From: Capitella teleta
Taxonomy: Eukaryota > Annelida > Polychaeta > Capitellidae
Reading direction: 5' to 3'
Assembly (NCBI GenBank): GCA_000328365.1
Contig: KB292985.1
Span: forward strand, 235,601 to 299,600
DNA: 64,000 nucleotides
The notes under the pieces were generated by a model. The model was not told the DNA's origin. It ran no database searches and was given only the letters and a program-made list of their open reading frames with translations. Every line of letters begins with the position of its first letter. Position 1 is the stretch's first letter. A program made the translations under genes and the position numbers. This document shows, piece after piece, positions 1 through 9,645 of this stretch.

Positions 1-72
1 AGCCTTGAAACCAAACTGGAGATCACATGTATCAGACAGAGCAGAACATTTCTCGATCAGAACCCTGTCTTA
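1..72 (-). mobile_element. LINE reverse-transcriptase scrap at window edge
   Basis: Read on the minus strand, the first ~70 bases encode a short stretch containing DLQFGFKA, preceded by DRVLIEK. This is the fingers-region motif of many non-LTR reverse transcriptases (LQFGFK followed by a Ser/Thr-rich turn). The fragment runs off the left edge and a stop lies just upstream, so it cannot be judged whole or broken. Too short to assign to a clade. Confidence 0.4.
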
Positions 73-195
73 CCGATTATACTGCTTAAGGCAATAGCCC
101 GGCAGATATTACATGCTTATACCAAGTAACCAGGCATCGATGGCATTCGTACAATAACCAAGTACCATCATCGATATTATTTAAAGAACAATTAC

Positions 196-1137
196 CTGGC
201 ATTCGGGGATAGATAGCCCTGATGGGGATGCCAATGACCGTGGCCAGTGCCTGTATGGTGTAGGCAGAGGAGAATCCGTTGGGGGAGATGCATGCGTTGA
301 GGGCTTCATCGAAGGTTGGGCAGACGTACTTGGCATCCTTCAGGGAGTCGAGGGCGACATAGTACTCCCTTGTGCAAATGCGGACTTGCCGGAGCTGTTC
401 CCCATTTATTCCGGTAGCAATGATTCAATGTAACATAAAAAAGGTATATATAAAATAAAGAGACATTCTATTGGATATGCGAAATGCAGGCAATACATAA
501 CTAATAATTAATAACTAATAATAATTTGGAAATACATAACTTTTTTGTTGGTAGTGTATCAAGTAATTGTCAAGTAAATGAACAAGTATTTAGTTTAATT
601 TATATTTTATATTGAGGCACTAATATAATACAATTAGTATCAGAGTGCCGTAAAACTCCACCCACACCTACATATTTTATAAATGGTGGACACGATAGAC
701 GTTGCACAGGAACGTACGAATAGCACTGCGAACAATTGATCAATAAATTCCAATCAATGACTGTTCTTAGACTTATCCGGAGTTATCTCAGCGAGTTAGA
801 ACATAAGAGAAATAACTGAAAATATTCTTTCATCCAACGGGCAAAATGTTTGATAATTGAGATGCAGTATGTTTAATTTTGTAATGAGTATTCAACATGC
901 ATGCAGAAAGTAAAATTACTCACCTTGTACGGCGTTCGCGTACGTCGTGTTGCTGATGGACATGCCACATCCCACGTGACACCACTCCAAACAACGCTCA
1001 CACTCCACAGCTCTGCTATCCGAATGGACAGCTTTACCGCAGACAATGCAGGGGTAATTGATCGTTCCAGAGATGTTCATCATAGAGACGCTCATCGCAG
1101 AACTGTTCATCATATACAAGTAGTATACAACAAACAA
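196..1137 (-). CDS. PHD-finger plus vertnin-like gene, partial
   Basis: Two minus-strand exons join in phase. Exon 924-1137 starts with ATG and holds most of a PHD-type zinc finger (CIVC, CERC, CHVGC pairs). It ends at a GTGAGT donor after NAVQ. Exon 196-384, after an AG acceptor, continues VRICTREYYVALDS, then KYVCPTFDEAL and SSAYTIQALATVIGIPI, and ends at a GTAATT donor. The second block resembles the vertnin-like segment seen in many lineage-expanded invertebrate genes. The last Cys pair expected of a PHD finger is not in either exon, so a small exon may be missing or the finger is degenerate. The 3' part was not found in the window. It could instead be part of a LINE, because PHD fingers also occur in CR1-like ORF1, but the clean splice signals favour a host gene. 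The function is unknown. Confidence 0.45.
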
Positions 1138-1529
1138 AGAGCCAAAACCGAAATTTCAGCGCCGATCGAACGCGCCGTCGCTTTATATATAGCGACAGCT
1201 CAGCCACATGGAGGGGTGGGAGGTATCCAGCAAGTCAGTCGTATCGGCCCATTAAACCAGCAATTAGTTGATACACCAATCAATCAAAATACATGTATAG
1301 TGAACTCCACCTCGTAGAATTGAGTCATTTAGTTACACATACTTAATCAGGATAATATACTATATATTCGTTATTTCGTGGATCCGAACCCCGTCCTCTC
1401 TCGTGACATATAGGCGATATGTGTATAAGTACATGCATTGGTACATACTAATTTTACGTTGAACATCATTAATTGGCAAAAGAGACTTCTAAAAGAAGTG
1501 GTGGCCCTGAAAAGGGCCGTTGTTCGGTG

Positions 1530-2042
1530 CTAGGATCCGAGTCCTCTCAAGAGATCCTGGACCAGGTCAAGCTTGCCGCATGAGCTCAGATGAATGCCAT
1601 CAGAACTTACGGCAGATGCCTTGGCTGTTCTCCTGTGCCACAGAGAGGGGGTGCGAGTCAGGTTGTCACCCAACCCGGCATTGATCAATCGTGCGATCCT
1701 GTTGAACAAGCTTGCAGAGGATCGGTCGTACAGCGAAGTGTACGAAAATGCCCGCGGAAGGATGGCTGACATCACAACCCTTCTGTTATCACCAGAGAGC
1801 AAACCGTGGATCTGCCGCATCTTCCTCTGAATCGCCGCTCTGGACTCCATGGCCAACCTGCCCCCTTTGGTTAGGATGTCGTTGCTTCCGACTATGCAAA
1901 AAATGACGTCAAAATCATTCAAGCACAAGCGAGGAAGAACCGAGAGGAGGAAGTCTGCTCTAAGCCCAGGGAACTGCTGCACTACCACATGGGAAGACCC
2001 GACGATCAGACAGCGGATCTTGAACAATGCATGTTCAACCAT
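1530..2042 (-). CDS. SGNH/GDSL-type hydrolase-like ORF
   Basis: A continuous 170-codon minus-strand ORF starting with ATG. It carries the blocks of an SGNH hydrolase: GSSHV near residue 16 (block I, nucleophile Ser), GSNDI near residue 52 (block III) and DGIHLSS near residue 149 (block V Asp and His). All catalytic residues therefore look present. Most SGNH enzymes are about 200 residues or longer, so this one is short, and it has no signal peptide. It lies upstream of the PHD exon in the same direction. Esterase and PHD domains are both known from ORF1 of CR1-like LINEs, so the ORF may be a LINE remnant rather than a cellular enzyme, although the order esterase then PHD is not the usual one. 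Confidence 0.5.
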   Translation of the reverse strand: MVEHALFKIRCLIVGSSHVVVQQFPGLRADFLLSVLPRLCLNDFDVIFCIVGSNDILTKGGRLAMESRAAIQRKMRQIHGLLSGDNRRVVMSAILPRAFSYTSLYDRSSASLFNRIARLINAGLGDNLTRTPSLWHRRTAKASAVSSDGIHLSSCGKLDLVQDLLRGLGS

Positions 2043-2289
2043 TATTGCGATTTTAAAGGGATGGGGAACTGAATTTTATGCACAATGCACTATAACATTC
2101 ATAACGTATGATGTAAAAATGATTTACAGATCCGCGTTTCCATGCCATATAGTTTGACCTAGATGTTTTGTAACGAAGTATTTCTGTAATCGAAAATTGA
2201 TCAATTTATGGCATAATATGATGTATTTCCGACTTTTATGGTTGAGATATATGTCTTTCTGGAGAATAAAAGCTTCGCTTCGAATCGCT

Positions 2290-2420
2290 ACAGCTCAAAA
2301 TAGTAGTGGGCGATAACATAAAAATGGCATTTCGCTACTTGGGCGATAATAGAGGGGCATTACGCTATTTGGGCGATAAAAAAGGGCCATTTCGCTTGCT
2401 TACGCTGGATATGGCATTAC
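2290..2420. repeat. short imperfect tandem repeat
   Basis: About three imperfect copies of a unit near 35-40 bases with the core TTCGCTACTTGGGCGATAA followed by an A/G-rich run. Copies vary by several bases and by the length of the A run. No coding potential was seen. Confidence 0.6.
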
Positions 2421-2469
2421 GTGATTTCGACGGACCGATTATTCAAGACGCTAGTACTCGGTAAGAGTT

Positions 2470-2808
2470 TTGAAGTTTGCTTTCGTATTACTATTACTAT
2501 TAGTCAACCTAGCACAGATTACCTCGCCCGACGGTAAACCGCTTCTTTTTGAGTCTACGGTCTACTGGCAGCGAGGCTCCATACTCAGCCGATTGCATGA
2601 TAAATATACTAATATAGACATATTATCCGACAAATCCGTTTGTTTAAGCCATCCAGATGTTAGATGGTATATTTATGCTCCAAGAAAAAACAATGTGAGC
2701 CAGTACCATCATGTCGAAGTTACATTCATTAAAACCACAGGGGGTCTTATCAGTGAGCGAGCAGATATGGACAAAACTCAATGCAGTGAATGCTTTCTGT
2801 CTATATAG
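2470..2808 (+). other. doubtful signal-peptide-like ORF overlapping a repeat
   Basis: A 112-codon open frame that begins at TTG, not ATG. The first 20 residues look like a signal peptide (KFAFVLLLLLVNLA). The 3' end from about 2775 overlaps a dispersed repeat with another copy in reverse near 56.5-56.65 kb. That overlap, the lack of an ATG and the lack of a recognisable domain make a real gene unlikely. It could be an exon if an upstream exon supplies the start. Confidence 0.15.
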
Positions 2809-2885
2809 ATAATATTCTATACTGTCTAGAAGGCTGCATAGGCATTCCATGTATCCATCGCCCACTGGTAAGACTCCCTGTGATT
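2775..2885 (+). repeat. dispersed repeat, copy 1
   Basis: Contains ACTGTCTAGAAGGCTGCATA followed by a TCCATG and a GGTAAGAC segment. The reverse complement of the same order of blocks appears near 56510-56650. The two copies are clearly related but diverged by eye. Confidence 0.5.
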
Positions 2886-3591
2886 AAAACCCGCAACAAA
2901 AATTACTTCGTGAAGAAGTAAACAAACGCCATTTTGCGAGTGACGTCACTCTGCATTGTAAACAAGCGCCCATGCTTCACTTTCCCGCTCAAACTTCTCT
3001 CACGACTTTCGAATGAAAATGAATAAAATTGTTCATATACTGATTGGTGATGCACAAAATATTGCGTATTAATAATTAATACGTATTCCTTTGTGAAGAC
3101 TCTGTATAAATTACGTGCGCAAACTGCAAGGGAAGATAATCCGCATGTTGAACTGCTTAACGCGGGAAAATTGTATGCGCATGCGTGTATGTTTACTTCG
3201 CACGACGCAGGCGCAGTGCTCTGGTTTATTTATAACACGTGGAGAGCAGGTCATGTGACACAACAATCAGAAAGCGGAGAGAAACCTATAATGTACTTTT
3301 TTTTTCGTTGCGGATCCAGTTTAAGTAGGTTTATGGTACTGGTTTAGAACAAAATTTAGTATCAGCGTCTACCTGGTATGGCTCTGCAGACCCTGGTGCC
3401 TTCATAAATATAATTACAAGCGTGGAATTCTAGAAATCGTGGTTCGCGAACTGGAGTTTAATGCGTTTACCGCGAGACCATAGGCCGATAGGGCTCGCTG
3501 TTGTATGTCAGCTATATAGTCAACAGTGCTTTCTCGCGGTTCTCTGGTGAGGGGGTTTACTCGCTAGTAGAGGCATACGAACGTTCCCAGA

Positions 3592-3622
<31 letters not shown>

Positions 3623-5100
3623 TAGTGAAAACTCCCTTTTCAGATTCTGGGCACGTAATTACTAGAATTTAACACATTACCCAAGCAGATACATGTATGT
3701 ACATTCAGACCTTGAAATATGAGGCAAGCGATCGCTCGCCTGAAATAATTTTGAGGCGAGCTGTCGATCGCTCTCCTTGGCCCTAACATATCGCTCGCCT
3801 GACGAGCGCATGGAAACCGCGTGGTGCGTTATGATTACGGTTATGTGCCATGTGAGACCAAAGCGATGTTTGGAGTGCAATAGGGCGTTGTGATTTCCTT
3901 GCCGCTCATCGTGAGGTATTGGGGAGTGCTTGAGATACGAGCTGATGTGCACTCTAAATTAGTTTCGCTTCTCACTAATCACAGTGAACTGAACTCACTG
4001 CCGCGAAAGACGCCCAGTTTCTCGACTTAGAAATAACGCCTAAACAAAGCCGAATTCCGTCCAACTCTCGACATTTGAGGGTTGAGATAAACCCTTGTTT
4101 TGGGACGAAACTCAGGAAGAATAGCGGGCAAAATATAGTATATGAAGTCAATGCATTAAAATGCTGATTGATGTGTCCTTGTTTTTATCTTAATTATTAT
4201 GGATTTCAAGGTCTGTAACATTTATATTATAATATATCATTGATCTTTAAATTGGCCTACATCAGAAGCATATGGGTATGTTAATTTATTCTATCAACTG
4301 AAATCGCCTGTATATCCTTCCACTTATGACCTATAAAGTAATTCAACAAGGTATGGAGAACGGAACCTTAGTTTTATTACAAATAAATTCACGAGTGATG
4401 CATATACATTTATACCGGTGAATAATTAATGAGGTTCAATAGCATCGTTCAACTTCGTTAATCTGTCCGCTGTCCTTGGCGTAGCCATCTGAGAAATGAG
4501 CAATTGATGCCATACATAAGTGATATACAACATAATTATCTTAGAAATATAATTGATTATGCAACAAGCTAGCTTGCAAAATTTGCTAAAAAAAAGTTGA
4601 GTTTAAAAAAAATACTCAGGCCCCCCACTCCTAGACTTGGCCCCCCCCCCCGGTTCCTACGCCACTGCTGTAGCTGTAAACCCCTCACGTCAATGTCAAT
4701 TAACCGAAGAATGACGACACGCGCTGTCTTGGTCTACAAGCAGATATAATCGATTGGACGAATGAAACGGGTGGCCGGGTGGCGCGATAGGACTATCTCA
4801 TCTTGTGAGTTAGTAGTGATTATACACAGGTAGCTTGCCTCCATATCTAAACTCGCACGCCTGACTATTGGTGACTCCGTTAAATGCCGCTGCTGAATGT
4901 GCTCTCGCGAGTCTCGCTTGTGACGTAGAGTTGCAATCGGTAAATACACGCGAATATTGGGTATGTATACAAGAGTACATAACACATGTTGAGGGTAATT
5001 TGGCCGGAAGGTATTGTACAGTGTACACCCATCAGTTTAGCACGCACGCGTATACATATGCATCATGGATTAATGCAAATACGACGATGCACAAGATGAT
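2886..5100. other. non-coding, repeat-bearing stretch
   Basis: No gene recognised. It holds a poly-T run near 3594-3619. A cluster of near-palindromic GCGATCGCTCGCCT motifs lies at 3725-3810. A C-rich stretch at 4619-4660 followed by GGTTCCTACGCCACTG looks like the edge of a transposon. Open frames here are short, mostly start at non-ATG codons and show no known motif. Confidence 0.5.
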
Positions 5101-5164
5101 TTGTTGTCAATATCTTTTTTCTTCCTCTTCCCGGACACCGGTGATGGGGGGGAGCAGCTCAAAA

Positions 5165-7181
5165 CGCCCTGCCCATGCCTCTCAGGGCAAACGCTTGTAG
5201 TTCGCCATCAGGGTTACGGCACTTGGGGCAGGTGGACCTATCGCGTCACCACTGCTCCAGGCACGCCTCGCACCCGAGGAGGGACGAGCAGCAGGCGCTC
5301 ACGACCGGGTTGCGAACTGGGCCTGAAAACACAAGAAAAAACACCCGAATTAACATGTGGAGTAATTGTAGTTATATATGAGCCGCAGATGCATAATTAT
5401 GTCATGCGGAAATTGAAAGCGAATGAAAGTGAAATGCATCGAACTCAAGATTATGCAAGAATTTAGTATGTCATGAAACAGATAATAATTATGGATAGGG
5501 TTCTACAACTTCTACTGCAAGTCTCTATTAATAAAAAAAAAATAAAATAAATCCGTGTTGCACTGTAATTCTCGTTATGTATCTCGTCATTATATCATAT
5601 GCATTCAATATACCCGCAATAAAAATACAGTACAAGGTCATGCATTTCGAAAGCGCTTACCATGACACACAAGGCAGCTGAAAGCCTCCACCAGCATCAG
5701 CACATCGCTGGCAGCGACCGGCAGTACGACGGACGCCGTTGCAGGGACCGTCAACTCCTGCAGGGTCCTCACCCGGGCCTCAACAACCCGGAGGACAGAC
5801 GCCATGTCCACGACATCCCCTGTAATTGTACGACTGCAAAAGACGCACATTACCGAGGCAACAATTGAACAATATTGAACTTACCGGCGCTTGGCCACGT
5901 GAGCAGTCTGGTAACTGGCCAGGTCCGCATCGCTGGCCGTAAAAAACTGTCGGCTAGAACTGCTCCAGAATTGCTTCGCTGTAAGGACAAAGGAGAATAC
6001 ATTATAGTTGAAATGAAGCCCATGCTATCATGTGACCCACTAGTGGTTGCTGGACCGTCGACTAGCGGGTTCATCTTTGAATCGACCATTGTAAGCTGCA
6101 TGGTCTCCGCTGTCCAGCGTGTCGGCCATCTTGCCAGCTGCAACTGGGAAGGAGTAATCTCCCTCATGGAGCATCACCCACGTGTTACGGGTTTTTTTGC
6201 ATGGAGGCTCCGTCCCACTCCATTAGTTGAATTTTTCTATAAAACATTCAATCAATTAAGAAGAAAAAAATGCATTTAATTCGGATTCAAATACCTTCTG
6301 ACTGCCCTTCGCCCTGGCATCGCGAAGGACGGCGAGAAGGCCGGTTGGCATCTCCCAACCTGAAGGTCGAAGCGAGGGGTGCTGCTTCTGCTGCTGCCGC
6401 TGGGGCGGGGGCACGGAGCGGCGTGCCCGACACCTTGTAGTGTTGGCCGGCGATGACTGAGTAAGAGCCATCATCGCGAGGCACATGCACAGCCACGTTG
6501 GCGTCACTGGTCAAGTAAACATGCGAGTCAGGGTCAAGGTCCGGAGTTCCAACTTACGTTTATGGAAAGATGTCCAAAGAATAAAAAAGAACGGCAGAAC
6601 ACACGCTTTTATTTCAGAGGACACAGTCGACTGCGAGAAAAATACCGTCAAACCGACACAATTTCGTGACCAATACAATCACGCCATAATCGTGAAATTC
6701 AACTAACCATGACAATAGAATGATGCATTACAGCCCATGCCGCGATAACTAATAGTACAAGCCTTATTGTAATCTGAAATCCTTATAATTAACCAACTTC
6801 ATAGCTTGAACTAGTAAACAAAGACGTGATCTTGCAATAAATAACGTATATCATGAAATAATTTAATCGCAAGGCAAAATTTCCTAAATACTAGTAGTTA
6901 AATCACTTACTGAGCTGACTCCCTTACTGAGCTGACTCCCAAGTTCTTTTATATATTATATTTCAAGCAATAGCATTAATTCCTCAAGCTAGGTTATGTT
7001 TACCCTCTCGCGAACCCTTTTATATTCTCCTCTCATTATCTCCAGTACGTCAAGAGAAAATATTTGCATAAATAAATATCCTCACCTCAAAGATTCTGGC
7101 CAGGGTCCTGGCAGAGACATCCTGTAAGTCGAGCTGCAGTCTTTGCTGGTCTGCGAAAAAAGTCGAGGTGGACGTTTCCAT
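5165..7181 (-). pseudogene. RING-type zinc-finger gene, probably decayed
   Basis: Minus-strand exons, 5' to 3'. 7086-7181 starts with ATG (METSTSTFFADQQRL) and ends at GTGAGG. 6295-6552 contains SHVYLTSDANVAVHVPR. A probable exon about 6060-6200 contains TWVMLHEGDYSFPVAAGKM. 5885-5978 contains RQFFTASDADLASYQTAHV. 5661-5833 ends in SCLVC. The last begins at 5322 with PVRNPVVSACCSSLLGCEAC and ends in CPKC. The final two exons make a RING-like C-x2-C ... CC ... C-x2-C ... C-x2-C pattern. An in-frame TGA lies between the second and third Cys clusters. The last three exons join in phase. The first exon and the two halves of exon two do not agree in frame, which suggests a frameshift. The architecture resembles lineage-specific RING families of marine invertebrates, whose role is unknown. 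A living gene with mis-read exons remains possible. Confidence 0.45.
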
Positions 7182-7189
7182 TTCGAAAA

Positions 7190-7690
7190 CTGAACTGGAA
7201 CTGGAGAGTTTAGCTAGCGTTGTCGCGTCCGTTTTGTTCTCAGAATCGGCTGTCAGACCGTCGAAATGTCACTTTTGAAATTGCAACGTCGCGCGAGGAG
7301 ACCGACCCCCTTGTCCCTTTGTTCATGCAGAATGTTTTTATTATCTTTATGGAAAATGAAATTTAATACAATTTTACATTTTCTCAAGGACGTGGATATT
7401 CTGATCAGATAAGGAAGTTTTTGAAGAAACCGCCTAAGGATTAGAAATAATCAACAATTATCTAATCTATATTTCGTAAGAAACTCAGAAACTGAAGTTA
7501 AAACTTCAAACGGAATTAAAATGCCGTTTTGGATTGCTGGACGTTCCCCCACCAAAAACATCGCGGCAGGTATTTAGAGGGAGTATCGCTAAACACCGCA
7601 ATTGCGGCTGACGTGGCAATTACGCAAGCGTCATTCTCTCATTAACCGCTCGTCGCATAAACGTCGAAATTGTTTTTCTGTACCAGTTCG
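7190..7690. other. non-coding stretch
   Basis: Upstream flank of the RING-type gene and the 3' flank of the SINE tail. Nothing recognised apart from A+T-rich sequence. Confidence 0.4.
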
Positions 7691-7703
7691 TTGTGGCTCA
7701 TTC

Positions 7704-8042
7704 TGAGTGAGTGAGTGAGTGATGGGGTTTTACGGCTCCACCCAATCCGATCGGATGATACGGATGCCAGAACAGAAGGCCCGGGACCGGGTTTTCCCCC
7801 TACTCTAATCGATAAATCCCAAGGGTTCTTTATCCTGCATACCACCATAGACAGTAGTACACAGCGCCCCGGCCTTGTTACGCAGTTGGGCAGCACTGCA
7901 GAGTCACCAAAGGATTACAATTATAATTCACAATCATAACTCCCATGGCCTGATCTGGTCTCGAACCAGGGACCTCGAACCCCACGGTCGGCATTGGATT
8001 GTATAGTCAGCGGTTTAAACCACTGAGCTATCCGATGCGCTA
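7704..8042 (-). mobile_element. tRNA-derived SINE, near full length
   Basis: On the minus strand the element begins with a tRNA-like head. The A-box-like TAGCTCAGTGGTTTAA lies near 8030 and the B-box-like GGTTCGAGGTCCC near 7970. A body of ~220 bp follows and the end is a (TCAC)n tail at about 7706-7722. A second, head-less copy in the opposite direction lies at 34225-34415 and matches the body over ~190 bp. SINEs carry their own RNA polymerase III promoter and move with LINE enzymes. Confidence 0.8.
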
Positions 8043-8043
8043 A

Positions 8044-8677
8044 TTTCAAGCTCTTCAAAGATGACAAAGAGATCATCGAGGAGCTTGCCCCACAGGGTGT
8101 TGTCGACGCTAGACGCTTTAACATCAAACGTGACGAGCTACAGATCCCGACTGGGACCATTGTCATCACATTTAACAGACCAAACCTACCAAAAGAGTTG
8201 AAGATCGGCTTCATGGTGGCTAAGGTTGATACTTTCATCCCGAACCCCATGCGCTGCTTCAACTGCCAGAGGTATGGGCACACAAATACAAACTGTAAAA
8301 GAAGTGCAGTATGTACCGTTTGTGCTGGTGATGATCACAACAGTCGGGACTGTAAAAGAGACCCAAAGTGTGCAAATTGTGGCAATAACCACACTGTATT
8401 CTCCAGGTCCTGTCCTTCGTGGCAGAAAGAAAAGAAAATACAGAATATTAAAGTTATTAAAAAAAGCAGTTACTTTGAGGCAAAAAAACAAATAGAGGAT
8501 CGTAACCCGACAACATTTCTATCGTACTCTGCGGCGGTGGCTGCCAAGAGACAAATTGTGTCGGTTAGCACTCAGACAACCACAGTTGGCACCCAAACGA
8601 CCTCTGGATTGCTCGTCAAGTCGACAATGTCTGTTATAACAGACAGAAAACCCTACCCTCCCTCCTTGTCCATCTGA
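8044..8677 (+). mobile_element. LINE ORF1 (zinc-knuckle, Gag-like) fragment
   Basis: One open frame runs from just right of the SINE. It encodes IPTGTIVITFNRPNLPKEL, then PNPMRCFNCQRYGH and three zinc knuckles. Two are CX2CX4HX4C and the third (CANCGNNH...C) is irregular. A basic, Ser/Thr-rich tail and a stop at 8675-8677 follow. This is the typical ORF1 protein of Jockey-like LINEs, which binds the element RNA. The 5' part is cut off by the SINE and no ORF2 follows, so it is a dead 5' fragment. Confidence 0.75.
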
Positions 8678-8793
8678 TCACAACATATCATCTCCTCCGA
8701 TAACCACTAGTCAGAAGAATTCTACAATTGACTCAAATAGCTCTGTTCTTCCTAGTGTTGATCCCAATCATACTAGCATGAAAAATATATTTT

Positions 8794-9064
8794 TCGCTAT
8801 TTTTCTTATTTTAACAAGCGATTTTCTAGGACACCTACTATAGCGTCATACGGAAGGAGACACAGAGACTTGTGTCGAACTGAACACTATATTTTATTAA
8901 AAGAGGGATCAGAGTTTATATAGGTTTGCAGCTATTGAGTTATAGATAGTGAAATGAGAGTTGAGAAGTTCAGAGATGAGATGAGATGAAACGCTACACT
9001 ACCATGGTTTCTCATCCTGAAACAGTAAAAAGGTCCGCCAGAGTGCACCACGCATGCGCAATAC
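8794..9064. repeat. dispersed repeat copy A, split by a small insertion
   Basis: A ~105-bp unit runs from TCGCTATTTTTCTTATTTTA through AGCGATTTTCTAGGACACC to CACCACGCATGCGCAAT. Here it is interrupted by 160 bp (8839-8998). The uninterrupted copy B is at 10721-10826, with few differences. Confidence 0.7.
8839..8998. mobile_element. 160-bp MITE-like insertion with CTAC flanks
   Basis: Comparison with copy B at 10721-10826 shows exactly what is added. The insert is flanked by CTAC on both sides (8835-8838 and 8999-9002). Its ends are TATAGCGT and ACGCTACA, an 8-bp terminal inverted repeat with one mismatch. It carries no coding capacity, so it would be a non-autonomous DNA element. Family not assigned. 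Confidence 0.5.
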
Positions 9065-9645
9065 TGACGCTTTCGTTTCGTAAACGTTTTAACTCTCTCA
9101 AAGAAGTATTTGAAAAAGTAAAACCTGCACTCATTTTAGCCTTCTTAAAGGAAATTGACTTTTTTTATCGAATTTAATTCTAGTAAAAAGTTCATTTTCT
9201 GTATGCTGTAGTTCATCTTGGCTGAGAGCCGTGAAACATCAATTTCCTTTCCTTGCCTTACAGCATTGATTTTATGAGATTATCCTCCTTGTGACTACAA
9301 TTTTTAGATATTCCTATTTATTGCTGGAAACCCTTTATTTTTTATAATCCAAACATTTTTGGCATCGTATAACACTTGCCAGTGTTGGTGTGCCGTAAAA
9401 CACCAATTTCGTTTCCTTTCCTAACTTATTGACAATCATAATATATTGACATCATTATTGATCACTTCTGTTGATTGACTAAAGTGATTGGAGCCTCGCT
9501 TCTACTCCTCCCCAGGTCTGCAAGCCGACTGACAAGCGAAGAACTGACCGACAATCGAAGTTTAGAGAGAAGAAAAAGTCTAACATATTGGCACCAAACT
9601 ACGAACTACGTATTGCTTAATTGATGGTGTGGGAGGGAGATGATC
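9065..9645. other. non-coding stretch
   Basis: A+T-rich sequence with several T runs. No exon or RNA gene recognised. Confidence 0.4.

Noticed and set aside
2470-2808. A secreted peptide gene with a leader KFAFVLLLLLVNLA
   Set aside because: The frame starts at TTG, has no family match and its end overlaps a dispersed repeat. Listed only as doubtful.
7960-8040. A functional tRNA gene
   Set aside because: The A and B boxes belong to a SINE head; the cloverleaf is not complete and the body and tail of the SINE follow directly.
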